Positions 10,915 to 23,295 of a stretch of DNA of 64,000 nucleotides are shown here, piece by piece. The stretch lies in the NCBI GenBank assembly GCA_019022495.1, contig JAFEKR010000002.1, positions 62,001-126,000 on the forward strand, read 5' to 3'. How positions within the stretch are numbered: position 1 is the stretch's first letter; the number at the start of each line of letters is the position of its first letter. This stretch comes from Epichloe hybrida. Its lineage: Eukaryota > Ascomycota > Sordariomycetes > Hypocreales > Clavicipitaceae. The translations under genes and the position numbers were made by a program. The notes under the pieces are model-generated. The model was not told the DNA's origin. It saw only the letters and a program-made list of their open reading frames with translations, and searched no databases.

Positions 10915-13870
10915 AAAATATAAGGAGTTTATAAATATTTTTTCTAAAGAGTTAGTAAGTAAACTTCTTAAACTAGGAGGTTATACTTATACTATTAAGT
11001 TAGAAAAAGGGAAAACATTACCTTAAGGGCTTATATATAATTTAGCTAAGAGAGAGCTAGAGGTCCTTAGAGAGTACCTTATAAGTATATAGCTTAAAGA
11101 GTAAATTAGAAGATTAGTTAGCTTAGCTAAAGCCTTAATTTTATTTATCCTAAAGAAAGAAAGGAAATTAAGGCTTTATATAAATTATAAAGGCCTAAAT
11201 AAGATTATAATTAAGAATAAAGCCCCTTTATCTCTTATTACTAAAATTCTTAATTAATTAGTAAGTATAGTTATTTTTATAGTCCTAGATTTAAAAGATA
11301 TATACTACTAGCTATATATTTACTTAAGTAATAAGTAAAAAATAGTGTTATATTATTAATATAGCTACTTTAAATATCTAGTAATACTATTTAAACTAGT
11401 TAATATACTAGTAACTTTTTAGGAGTATATTAATAATACTCTTAAAGGACTTATTAATAAGACTTATATTATCTATTTAGATAATATACTAATATATAGT
11501 AATAAAGTTAAAGAGTATATAAAGCATATTAAATAAGTTTTATATAAGTTTAAAGAGATAAGCCTTTTTATTAACCTTAAGAAATATTAATTTTTAGTTA
11601 TAAAAGTTAAATTTTTAGGCTTTAAGATATTAAAGAAAGGTATTATAATAAACCTAGTAAGAGTTAAAGTAATTATAACCTAGCTAATATTATATAGTGT
11701 TTTTAATATTTAGTTATTTCTTAGCTTTACTAGATTTTACTACTATTTTATTAAATAGTATAGTAAAGTTATTATTTTACTAATAGATTACCTTAGAGGA
11801 AATTAACTAGTAATATTTAAACTAAAACCCTATAAGTTAGTAGTATTTAGAGAACTTTAATAAAGATTTTAAGAAGCACTAATTCTAGTGTATTTTAACT
11901 TACTTATATATCTTAGAGTAAAGATAAATATATTTAGATATATAAAGGGCTATACTTATAATATTAGTGCTAGGTTACTAGCACCTAGTTATATTTATAT
12001 TAAGGAAAATAACTAATACTAAATTATAATATTTAATACCTAATAGTAAATTATTAGCTATCTAAGAGGCTTTTTATATATAGAGATACTATCTTACTTA
12101 TTTAGCTTATATAATTAAAGTTATTATAAATTACTTAAACTATAAGTACCTTACTATAAAGCCTAAGCTTATTAGTAAGTAAGTAACTATACTTAATAAG
12201 CTTTATTCTTTTAATTTTAAGATTATATATTATATAAGGAAATTAAATCCTACTAACTTACTTTTAAGAAAACTAGATTTTATAAGTAAGGTAAGGAAAG
12301 AGAAAGTAATAACTATATAACTTCTTACCTTTTTATTTAAATTTATAAATACTAAGTAATAGGAATACTATAGTAATATTATTAGTGCTATAGGTTTCTT
12401 AAAAACATTACTTAGTATAACTTATAGTTAGTTATAATAATACTATAATAATATTACTAATATCTAGGGTTTTAAAAAATCATAACTTAACTATATTCCT
12501 AAAGAACCTAATAATCTAAATAATCTTAGAAGAGTTATATTAGTAAGGTTATTTAATACTTTTTATACTTCTATTAATAAGTAATAAGCTAGCTATAGTA
12601 ATACTATTAGTACCTAGTATATATATTATTTATTACTTAATTATTTTAATTTTCCTATTAGACTAGCTATTTTTAATAGGGATAGACTAGTATAAGTTAT
12701 TACTAGTAAGTAGTAAGTAGTAAGGGTACCCCTTAAAAACATTACTTATTTATATCCTTATAAGACTAGAAGTATTTATTAAACTAATTACTTATAGAGA
12801 TATTATAGCTAGGATTTAATTTATTTTAAGAACCTTTTCTAAGTTTAACTCTAACTTTCTAAAAAAGAGCTTAGAATTAAAACCCCTAATTTAAGTCTTA
12901 TTATATAAAGCATAGTAAGGTAACAACTTTACTATAGCTTAATTAAAGTTACTTAAAAGTAGTAATATAGCTATATCCTAAATATAGTTAATTAAACCCT
13001 TTAAGCTATTAATATTTAAAAATTATATTTTTATTTCTCTAGGTATAAGAAAAGAAATTTTATTATTAACTTATAATAACCTTATTACTAAGTACTAAGG
13101 AGTAAGTAAAACTCTTTATTAGATTATAAACTAATATTATTAGCTAATAATAAAGAAAGATATGAAGGTATATATTAGTACTTATATAAATTATTAGACT
13201 TTAAAACTAAGGTATTATAATAAACTAAGGTTTTATATTTACTAGTGGTTTCTAAATAACTTTTTATTATTTTCTTATAACTAAGTAGCTACTTAGTACT
13301 GCTTTTTACCCCTAGATAAAGAGCTAAATAAAATATTTAAACTAAGTCTTAGAATATTATTTAAGGGCTTTTAATTATACTAAATAAACTAATTAGGTAA
13401 ATAACCTATTAATAGTGTAATTTATATATAATATAAGTAATTACTTAACACATAGCTATACACTAGTAAAGGTATTATAAGGTTATAATCCTAGAGGTCT
13501 ATAGTAAGTAATAGTAAATATCCCTTTAGTAAATAATTAAGCTAAAAGTAAAGTTTTAGCACTAAAAAAGAAGTATATTATAATTAAGTAGCTTTTAAGT
13601 AACTTATAAACTTAGTATAAAAAATATTATAATTAAAAAAGAACTCTAATAAGGTTTAAAGTTAGTAACTATATTTTATTATTAATAAAGAATATTAACC
13701 TAAGATACCTTAGTAAGAAGCTAGCTATAAAGTACCTAAGCCCTTATAAGATTAAAAAGGTAATTAGGAGTTATAGATTAGTATATTAATTAAAATTACT
13801 ACCTAGGACTTAATTATATAATATATTTAATATTACTAGTCTTAAACCTTTTAAAGGGGACCTAATAAAT
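10915..13870 (+). pseudogene. Gypsy A pol remnant (RT, RNase H, integrase)
   Basis: Reading through stops gives RT motifs such as KLRLYINYKGLNKI (from ...DYRGLNKI) near 11170 and YLDNILIYS near 11475, where the catalytic YLDD has become YLDN by a G to A change. RNase H remnants lie near 11.8-12.2 kb (ILVYFNLLIYL). Integrase remnants lie near 13.0-13.8 kb. Compared with copy B, about 250 bp of integrase-like sequence just after 13210 is missing, so this copy also carries a deletion. It cannot encode protein. Confidence 0.8.
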
Positions 13871-16022
13871 ATAGAAAATATATTTTACTATAAGATACTA
13901 TTAAAGATAATAAATAAGAGTTTAAAGTTAAGAGAATTATTTTATATTACTATAATAGAAAGGTATTATAAATATCTAGTTAAATAGAAGGGCTATAATA
14001 CTTTAGAGAATTCTTAGGTATTAAAAAGGGATTTTATTACTAGAGAAATTATTAATAACTATAAGTAATAGCTAAGTAGTAAAGTTAATATAAGGTAATT
14101 ATATTTTATAACTTAATATACTAAAGATATTAGAAAATAAAGTTAATTTACTTAGATAACTTAAATAATCTATTATATAGTTACTAAGCACTTATCCCTT
14201 TATAATAAAGTTAGCCCCTAAGATTACTAGTCCTTTATTATTATTAGTAATAGCTATAAAAGCTATAGAGAAAGAGGCCTTAGGAGTATCTTTATTATTA
14301 GAATCCCTCTCTTTATATATATAAACCTAAAGTACACTAAGGAAGCTTAATAAACTAATATATTTAGGTAAATTAATAGTATTTAGTATAAACTACTAGT
14401 AAGTTAGTTAAGTATTAGCTATATATATTAAGAAAGCTTACCTTTAGGATATTCTAGGCTATAAAGTAAAGATAGTTTATAATATTAATCTAAGTCTCTA
14501 GATTTATAGTATTACTTAGTAATACTATTATAGTATATTTATTATATTTTACCTTATAAGTAATATTAGTAAATATTTAAGGTAGTAAATATAACTATAC
14601 TTATTAGAATTTTTATAAACTAGGATAGTATTTTATAGCTTTTTCTTTACTTTTATAATAGGCTAGTAGTAAGTTAGTAGTAATTTAGTGTCTAGGAAAT
14701 AGGATTATACTTACTTTATTTTAATAGTAATAGCTACCTTTAGAAGTAGCTTTAATAAGTTTAAATAGCCTATTATAAAGCTATATAATTTAAGCTAGAG
14801 TCTAGTAGTATATTAGTAATAACTAGGTAAATTTTAGTTAAGAAAGATATACTATAATATAGTTTTTATTATTTTAGAAGTAATAAGTATATTTTATTAA
14901 ATAGCCTATTAAATATTAGCTATAAAGAAGTAATAAGTAAGTAAAGAAGTTATACTTAAAGATTTATTATATTTAGCTAGGAAGGTTTTTTTATTAATAA
15001 GGTATCTTAGAATCTTATAAGTATTATTTTTTAGGAGGATATTTTATATTATTACTTACTAATAATAGTATATATATAAAATCTTTTTTAAAGTTATTTT
15101 ACTAGTAGTAAGTTAGTAATAAAAATACTATAAGAATATAATAAACTTATAATAAGATTTTAAAAGAAGTTTACTTTAAAGAAAACTTTATAAAAGACTT
15201 TATAAGAGATTTTTTAGTTAATAGATTTTCTTAAGGTATTAATAAAGGTAAAGTTTAAGTATAAGACTTAGATATAGTAAACTAGCTATAAGTTAGCTAT
15301 AATAAACTAAGTAAAGAAGTTATACTAGTAAGAGTATAAACTTATAAGCTAGATAAGGGAAAGAAACTAAGATAAATAAGGATAAATAATAATAATAATT
15401 AAGGACTAAAAGAGGTTAGTAATTACTAAGTAATAGTAATAAGAGAGCTATTACTTAGCTAGTAAGGGTAACTTATAAGGTTAAGGGATATTATAAGAGA
15501 AAGAAAGTATATAAAAAGGGGGAAAAATTAGTCTTTTTTATATTAACCCTAGACCCCTTAAGTAATTTAATACACTATATATAAGTGATTTATAAATTAT
15601 AAAAATAACTATTAGTACTGCTAAATATATATATACCTAATAGCTATAAACTTATAGTAACCATAATATAAGCTCTTTAGTTAGACTATTTAGAACTATA
15701 GTATTAGGTACCTTATTTATTTAAACTAATTATAAAAATTAATATAGGTTATTTTTTTTTCTTCTAGCTATATAATAGGTAATAATATTTATTTTACTAT
15801 ATTAAAGCTATATATAGGCTACTATTTAGACATTACTAACTATAATAAGGGGGGTTATTTTTAATTAGTAATATTATTATTATTATTTCTTTTTGTTTAC
15901 CTATGTGTTTAAATATAAGGTACCTTATTTAATTTTCCTTATAAAGCTTTAATATAGTAACTATGCCCTAAGTAAGTAGCTTATTTTATAATTAAGGTTA
16001 ATTATATATAGGGGAGGTATTA

Positions 16023-16292
16023 TATTAAAAGCATAAAGGTTAGAGATAGAATATTTATTAAAGTAAGTCTTTAAAAAACCTTTAAGCTATATAAATAATA
16101 AAGAGGCTAGCTAGCTATAAGATAGCTATGTGCTTATAAAGCAAGGTATTTATTAAAGACTATGTATATTATTAGTGCTAGGTTAGAGATTAAAACCTTT
16201 GTATACTTACGCCTAGCTAGTATCTATCTAGTAGTGACTACGATAGTCTTAGCTATCACTTCGTTTATAACCTTTTAGTGCAAGCCGTGATA
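16023..16292 (+). repeat. 3' LTR of gypsy A with purine tract just upstream
   Basis: 270 bp, starting TATTAAAAGCATAAAGG, the RIP form of TGTTAGGAGCGCAGAGG. The polypurine tract ATAGGGGAGGTA precedes it at about 16010-16021, giving the plus-strand orientation. Its outer 90 bp remain GC-richer than its inner part. Confidence 0.9.
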
Positions 16293-18073
16293 ACTACCTC
16301 CTAATTAAATTAAGAAAGTATTTATATATAAGGGTTACTTACTTTTAATTTATAATAGTTAAACTTAATCTTAAAGAAATTATATATTATAGCTAAGTAA
16401 AGTAAAAATAGTATATTACTCTTATAAATAAATATATAAGCTAAGACTATTTTTACTTATATAAGCTAAAAGTAACTAAGGTATACTAAGAATACTATAT
16501 ATAAGACCTTAGAAAAGGTCTTAGTTATATATTATAAGAGTTATTAAAGCTATATATATAGGTAAGTTTAAGGTATTAAAGCTACTATATTACTATTACT
16601 ATTACTATAGTTTATACTAGAATTAAATATAAGAAATTAAAATAATTATAATATATATAAAGAAAGTATATTAACTAGAAAAGAAAATTATTAGTATAAA
16701 GTATAAGAATAAAGGGATTTTATATATATATACTATTATTATTATTATTATTTTTATAAAAATTAAGAAAGGAAAAATTTAGGATTATAGCTTTTAGCTA
16801 TAGGTTTTTTTTTCCTTATAGTATATAACTATTTACTATTTATTAGCTTAAGCTATATAATTTATAACTATATATCTTAACTTATAGCTAATAAGTATAG
16901 ATTTATCTATATAAGGTAAGAGTAAGTAATCCTTAGAATTCTAAAATTATAGAATTATATTTAGCCTAAGAATCCTTATATATATATATATAATTAAAAT
17001 CCCTTTTTACCCCCTTTTTTCCTTTTCTCTCTTTTTTCTTTCTTTTTTTCTTTATTTATTTTCTTTACTTTCTTATATAATACCTAGTTACTTAAATTAT
17101 TAGTAGTAAAAATAATACCTAAAGGTATTATATATATATAAAGATATTTAAAAAGCTTATTTAAATACTACTTTTTATTTATACTATAGCTTATATTAGC
17201 CTTAGTTAATTAATATTAATTTAGATAATAAAATATTAACTTCTTATATAAAATCTCTATTTATATTATTATAGCTAATTTCTATAGTATAAAGTAAAAG
17301 GGATTATATATTAAATTTTGCTAAATATTTCTAAATAAAAGTATAAGAGATAATATAAGCTACTTAAGCTTTTATCTCTAAGAATTTATATAACTATCCC
17401 TAAGGGCTTTATATTTAGTTAATCCCATTTCTTTTATATAGTTATTTTAATAAAGGCTTTTTTATCCTAAAATTAGTTATTAAGCTTAGTTTATATAAGA
17501 CTTCTTACTATTATATTAAAGCTAATTTTATTTAAAGCTAATAAAGCTTTAATCTCTTTTATAGAAAAATAAGCTTAGTAAAGTTAGTTTAGTAACTAAA
17601 GCTAACTAGCTATATAAGTTTATATAACTAAGCTTTTTGAAGTAATTTAATAAGAAAATTCCTTATAAGCTTAGATAAGCTTACTTTAAGGTATTTAGCT
17701 TCTATTAGCTCCCTTAATTATATATTAAATTAAATTATATAGTTATTAATCTCTTTAGAACAAAAAATTTATATAATTAGGAGATTTAAGATAGTTATAT
17801 TCTTATTTTTCTAAATTTTTATATTATAAAGGAAGACTAAATAAAGGGAGAAAAAATTAAGGAAGAAAAGACTATTATCATAATAAAAGAATATATAAAG
17901 CATTAAAAGAATATATTATAATCTAATAAGTTACCCTCTTATATAAAAGAACTATTATAAAGCTCCTTCCTTAGCCTATTACTAATAAGGCTAATTAAAT
18001 AAATTAAATCTAAAGGTCTTAATTCTTATATAAATAAGCAATCTTAATAAGAATAATAATTTATACTTAATAT

Positions 18074-18312
18074 AGAAAAGCATATAAATATAAAAAAGCT
18101 TACTAATATAAAAGAGCTTACTAATGTAAAAGAGCTTGCTAATGTAAAAGAGCTTACTAACGCAAAAGAGCGTATAAATATAGAAAAGCTTACTAACGCA
18201 AAAGAGTGTATAAATATAAAAGAGCTTACTAATATAAAAAAGCTTACTAATATAGAAGAGCTTACTAATATAAAAGAGCTTACTAATATAAAAGAGCTTC
18301 CTAATATAGAAG
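18074..18312 (+). repeat. About 13 tandem 18-bp units encoding a hexapeptide
   Basis: Units of the form AGCTTACTAATRTAAAAG repeat in register. Read on the plus strand they give E-L-T-N-(V/I/A)-K hexapeptides without stops. Two units retain CpG (CTAACGCAAAAG). The clean reading frame in an otherwise stop-filled block suggests a former repeat-bearing coding region, or an array that is too short per unit to be recognised by RIP. Confidence 0.75.
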
Positions 18313-19942
18313 AGAATTCTCTAGCTTATTATATAAGAAATATTTAAATATAATATTTAGTAAAGAAAAGTTATATATAATAGTCCTAGATACTTTTAAT
18401 CTCTTTACTTTAGAACTATTAAAGTTATTCTTAAAGGTCTTAAGAAATTAGGTTATTATTAAGGTTTTAGTTTTATAATAGCTTATAGTTTTATTAAAGA
18501 AGTTATATAAATTTATAAACTCCCTTATAAGGAACTAGGCTAAGTTAAAGAACTAGTTATTAGTTACTTTCTTAATAATTTTAAATTCGCTCTTATAATA
18601 CTAAATAAAATAATATATATAGATATATATAATCTTTAATCTCTTAATTATAAAATCTAAGTAACTATAGCTCTTATATATACTAATCTTCTATTTCCTA
18701 TATAAGAAATTAGTTAATATTAATCTTATTAAGGGGATTAAGTATTATATTTAATACTATATAATCTTTTATATTATTATTTATACTAAGAGAAACGCCC
18801 TAATTTTAAGAGTTTTTTATATAATAAAGGGTTATAAGAATACCTAAGATAATGTACTCTTTATTCTTTTATATATAAATTTTATAGCTATTCTATAGTG
18901 TAATAAAGTCTATGAATTTATCTTAGATTATAGGTAAATAAATTACGTTTAATATAATTTAATTTACTTTATTATCTTTAATAAATAATATATATATAGT
19001 AAGTTTATTAAAGAATACTATTTAGTAATTAAATACTTCTTTATATAGCTAATACTACTAGCTTTTAATTCTAATATTTCTTTTACTTAGCCTATATATA
19101 TAATAAAAGCTAATATAATTCCCTTAAGTAAACTAGTAAGAGATTTAGTTTTTATCCTTATATATTATTATAGCTAGGCTAGCTTATACCAATATTAATT
19201 AGGTAATTACCTATAATAAAGTCTTAACTCTATAATTAAATCTTATAAAAAATAGTTATATTCTAAGGTATTTTATTATATAAAGATATTACTTTAATAT
19301 ACTAAGAGTAATTATAGTAAAGTAACTATAGTAAAACTAAATAATATAGTATAAGTATATATTAATATATATATACACTTAAATTCTAAATCTCTTTAGC
19401 TTCTTATATTTATTAAGGCACTAAAGGAAGTTTAGTCTAGGTACTAAGAAGTTTATATAATATTAAAAGTTCCTTTTCTAATACTTTTAAACTTCTTTAG
19501 GAAAGACTATATAATAAAAGTTATATAATTAGTTTTATAAGACTAGGACTTAGCCCTTTTATTATATATAATAATATAGCGGTTGGAGTACTAGGACTAG
19601 CTACTTAATTAGCTATCTAGCGTAAAGAATATATATATATATATAATAATCTAAATATCCTTAACTAAAGCTTTATATTATAAAGGTTTATTTTAAATTA
19701 GCTTTAAGGAATTAAATTATATCTTATAAAGTAATTTAATGCTCTTTTCTATATAAAATTATCTTTTTATTTTATATTAATAGCGAATTTTATAAATTAT
19801 ATATAGTATATAAGATAGCTAGTCTTATACTTAAAGGTCTTAAAGAATTAATTAATTTAAATAACTATAAGAGAAAAAGTAAAACTATATATATTAAATT
19901 AGTTTATTTATAATTTATATATAATTTTATAATTATAAGAAG

Positions 19943-20405
19943 CCCTATTACTAAAGTTATATTTAAATAGTTTATAAGCTAACTAGTTAATGCCCTTATT
20001 ACTAAAGAAGCTTAATAATAGTTAAATAAATAGTCTTTATAGAAATATCTTATATAAAAAGCTTAGAGATCTCTTTATATAAGGGCTAAAGATATTATAT
20101 ACTTTATAAAGTAAATAAAACTCCCTAGACTTAAAGATAATAATATAATATATAAAGACTAATACTTTAGCTACCCCTATTACTAAAGTATATTTAAATA
20201 GTTTATAAGCTAACTAGTTAATGCCCTTATTACTAAAGAAGCTTAATAATAGTTAAATAAATAGTCTTTATAGAAATATCTTATATAAAAAGCTTAGAGA
20301 TCTCTTTATATAAGGGCTAAAGATATTATATACTTTATAAAGTAAATAAAACTCCCTAGACTTAAAGATAATAATATAATATATAAAGACTAATACTTTA
20401 GCTAC
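19943..20405. repeat. 232-bp tandem duplication
   Basis: Copies at 19943-20174 and 20175-20405 start CCCTATTACTAAAG and are almost identical, differing by about one base of length near the start. High identity despite surrounding RIP implies that the duplication arose after mutation. Confidence 0.85.
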
Positions 20406-20593
20406 CTTATATAAAAAGCTTAGTATTAATCTAATCTAGGATTTATTTATAATAAACCCTATTATTATAAAGGGATTTAATTTACTCTTAGAAGCTCTAT
20501 AGGTTTTTTTATAGATATAGTATAATTATAATATATAAAAATATATCATAAAAAGCGTAAAATTATAAAATTATAAATAAGGGGTTAAGGGAT

Positions 20594-20640
20594 TTTTTTG
20601 TTTTGGCAGCCCTTTGCGGGGCCTCTCTAATGTGCGACCG
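20594..20640 (-). repeat. Right terminal inverted repeat (47 bp)
   Basis: Complementary to 8069-8115. It ends in TGTGCGACCG and is followed by TA. The sequence changes abruptly from TA-rich RIP DNA on the left to ordinary GC content on the right, marking the element's edge. Confidence 0.85.
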
Positions 20641-20642
20641 TA

Positions 20643-21878
20643 TCAGTAGGATTATATTTTAGCTGCATCTGTTCAAATGTAATTGATTCATAGTATAGAC
20701 TAAACTGAATGCCTCCGGTATATGTATGGTTTCGTCTTGTTGGCTGATGTGATCACACAAATGCCTCCACGGGATCAACAGAGCACAGCGACAAAACCCG
20801 ACCTGTACGAGATCTTGAAAATTGGCCTGCTCGGTCACCTCTGAGCAGTGCCATCCACATCACTTCAATATACGTAATCAGTGTAACGTAGACGAGTGAT
20901 TATTGTCAAACAGAAGCTGAGGAGGGCCGGGAAGGGCCTGACAAGTACAAAGATACCGAACAGTCATTAGGACTGTCAGCAAGATGTAGCTGCCTGGAGC
21001 AGACGGAGGAAGCGGTTCTGGCCGGAACGGCTTATTTTTCTGGAAGTGAAAGGTAGAAACATGTATGTTTAGTGAAACGCTGCATAGCTGCTTAAGCGGC
21101 TGGGACAGTCGATGAATTAATAAAGAAATAAATAAAATAAGCATCTAATTGCTGGTAACTTGTTCTACGTACGTGATTGATTACCAGTACCGATGGACGT
21201 AATGGGAGGAAGCTACCAGTACCGATGGCGTATCGAGAGGAAGCTACCAGTACCTGGTGTCAGGGCGTTGCCGGTAGCCACGATGGCCCAGGTACCGGTA
21301 TAGCGGAGCTACTGGTAGACCAGCGGCCCCTGTTGCTAGTATGTCTTGTCTGCCAGTAACCCAGACGGGCAGGTTGATGGTAGCTGGGAGGTGCCAGTAG
21401 CAATTGCACTGAAGTTGCTGGTAGCGGTTGCTACTGGTAGAGCAGAAGCTTGAGGTGCTGGTAGCGACCCCCTGATGAGCGCCTATGAGCTACTGGCAGC
21501 ACTGTCCGCAGGCTACTAGCAACGAATGGAGCCTAATGGAGGGAGTAGCACTGAAACAGGATGCTAGTTGGGCGGCGCGTCGTCCTAATCAGGCCACCAA
21601 TCATGGAGCATGTTTGGTCTCAGCCGTCAGGGCTTGAGCGCTAAACGAAACAGGGCGAGCAGATTTCTTAGCCTCAAATGAATTCGTAGCTGTAGCTGCT
21701 TGCCTCGCATCAATTTCTGATGCCATGATTCGTGGTAGGCTTAGACCTGAGCTGGCCGTATTTTCGAGCCCGATATATCGTGCCACACTCCTGTCAGATA
21801 TTATTATCCACATCCGAGTATTCAATTCATGTCACAGCTTTCTCTCAACTCCAAGTAACGCCACGAAGAAGTCCCACA
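20643..21878. other. Unique non-coding region right of the TIR element
   Basis: Normal base composition. Short open frames occur on both strands (for example minus 20878-21144) but have no splice context, domain or start context that I trust. The part at 21177-21520 holds a cluster of short palindromic repeats, listed separately. The last 150 bp is the probable promoter of the kinase gene. Confidence 0.5.
21177..21520. repeat. Cluster of degenerate palindromic CTACYRGTAG units
   Basis: About fifteen copies of a word close to GCTACCAGTACC or its complement (CTACTGGTAGC) lie 15-35 bp apart in both orientations, e.g. near 21183, 21213, 21244, 21309, 21395, 21418, 21431 and 21458. Spacing is irregular, so it is not a simple minisatellite. 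It may be a decayed satellite, a protein-binding cluster or the remains of a foldback element. Confidence 0.6.
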
Positions 21879-23295
21879 ATGCCTCTATGGCAGTGTGATT
21901 TTGAGCATTGCCACAGATCTGCAGTTCGCACTCTCGGCGATTGCGTGCTCTGCAATCGCCACCTATGCTCGAACCATTTGCAGCCAGGGTATCACGACTG
22001 CCCTCGGTGGGAGGTTTGCTGGACTCCCCACAGAAGTTATGTTTGCTCGCTAACTCTTCTGACAGGACGTGGATGCATATGATCCTACAGCCCGAGACTC
22101 TGAAGAGCGTGAGCTCAATGACCTGATAAGGAAAGTCAATACTCGTGAGCTCGCGGCCAGAGCTAGTTATTTGCGCCAAGGTGTACCTTGTTCTACCCCC
22201 ACGCTTCAGTATGACCGAGAGACTCGAAGTTCGGCCATGGGTGGTATGAACTATCATATTGAAGTTCGCTTTGAAGACGGAATTGTATGGATTGCTCGTA
22301 TTCGAAGGTTTAACGCCACGTCACCCCCGGCAGCGCTGCGAGACTACATCATTCAGAGTGAGGTTGCGACTCTCATGTTTCTTAAGCATACCAAAGTCCC
22401 TGCTCCTGAAGTATACGATTTTGCACTGGAAAATACAAATAATACTGTGGGAGTTGGCTACATTCTTATGCAGAAGTTGCCTGGCAAGTCACTAAGGTGG
22501 TCTTTGGCAACTCAGGAACAAAGGAGAAAAGTTATGAGTCAGTTGGCGAACACATTTATTGAGCTTCACAAATACCCTTTTCCACTTCTTGGCTCTCTTG
22601 ACAATCCTGGCAAGTCTCAAGTTGGCGCATACGCTCGAGAATCGCTCACGAACTTCGTGAAATCTAAGATGTGCACTACTGGACCTTTCTCTTCCCTAAG
22701 GGAATATTATATATCCTCAATCCAACTCATATTAGATCTGATCGTTCAAGATGAAATCTACTCGCAGCAGGCAGTAGACGCCTACCTAATCCACAGATTT
22801 CTCCTTGATTTAGTCCCGCTTATATTACCCTCGGGGCAAAACAACGACAAATTCTATCTTAAGCACGCAGATGACAAGGGAGACCATATTCTGGTAGATG
22901 AGCAGTTCAATATCACGGGCATTATTGATTGGGAGTGGGCTCATACCGCACCAGCCTCACTTGCGTTTAACTCTCCTATCGGCTTCTTACCAGTTGCGGA
23001 TTTCTACAAAGGCAAGAACAGTCTAGGTGACGATGAGATTGCTTTCGCCAAGTTACTTGAGGAGAAGGGGCGTCAAGATCTCGCCAACTCTGTTTGGAAC
23101 GGCCGATTGCACCATCGGTTTGCATTCTGTTGTGGATATGATCTCACCGATTGGGACGGATTTGTTGGTCTCTTCCAGGGGCTTCGAGAAGCCGTAGCAG
23201 TTGACGATGGCTTGGAATGGAGTGAATGGAAAACCGTTACACTAAATCGCTATAAGAACGATTCTGGATTGAAACTTGTCTTATCTAAACACTAG
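21879..23295 (+). CDS. APH-family (aminoglycoside phosphotransferase-like) kinase with N-terminal AN1-like zinc finger
   Basis: Two exons, 21879-22013 and 22066-23295, with a 52-bp intron (GTTTGC..CTAAC..GACAG), give 454 aa. Residues 1-45 carry Cys/His spacing close to an AN1 finger: CDFEHC, CVLC, HLC, then H-x5-H-x-C. The remainder is a small-molecule-kinase fold of the APH/choline-kinase type: IARIRR and an EVATLMFLK helix in the N-lobe, the hinge-like GYILMQKLPGKSL, the catalytic loop LKHADDKGDHILVD, and the metal-binding IIDWEW. In the loop, H-x-D is kept but the usual Asn is His (KGDH), possibly typical of this fungal subfamily. Such proteins are numerous in ascomycetes; their substrates are unknown and antibiotic resistance should not be assumed. 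Cytosolic by appearance. Composition is normal. Confidence in the family is high, in function low. Confidence 0.85.

Larger units (their letters stand above)
8875..16292 (+). mobile_element. Ty3/gypsy LTR retrotransposon, copy A (RIP-inactivated)
   Basis: Two 270-bp direct LTRs bound a 7,418-bp element. The 5-bp duplication ACTAC flanks it (8870-8874 and 16293-16297). LTRs begin TGTTAGGAGCGCAGAG and end in a RIP-altered form of GTGCAAGCCGTGACA. Reverse-transcriptase, RNase H and integrase remnants read on the plus strand between about 10.9 and 13.9 kb but are broken by many stops. Domain order (RT before integrase) places it in Ty3/gypsy. It inserted into the TIR element. Related full copies B and C lie further right. 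Confidence 0.92.
16298..20593. other. RIP-ruined interior of the TIR element
   Basis: About 4.3 kb of TA-rich sequence without an open frame above a few dozen codons. It was presumably the transposase-bearing half, but I could not identify a DDE motif on either strand. A few CpG-containing words persist near 18160-18200 and 19580-19625. The 18-bp array and the 232-bp duplication inside are listed separately. Confidence 0.6.
8069..20640. mobile_element. Unclassified TIR DNA transposon, RIP-damaged, split by gypsy copy A
   Basis: The ends carry matching inverted repeats starting CGGTCGCACATTAGAGAGGC on the left; the complement is at the right end. TA dinucleotides at 8067-8068 and 20641-20642 flank them and could be the target duplication. 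Removing gypsy A and one 5-bp duplication leaves about 5.1 kb. The interior is extremely TA-rich and full of stops, so no transposase could be recognised. It includes an 18-bp coded array (18074-18312) and two larger tandem duplications. TA duplication and TIRs would fit a Tc1/mariner-like or related element, but 5 kb is long for that group, and ACTG also precedes the TA on both sides, so the true TIR edge is uncertain. Confidence 0.75.

Noticed and set aside
20878..21144. Minus-strand 88-codon frame
   Set aside because: No splice sites, domain or composition supports it, and the region is otherwise non-coding.
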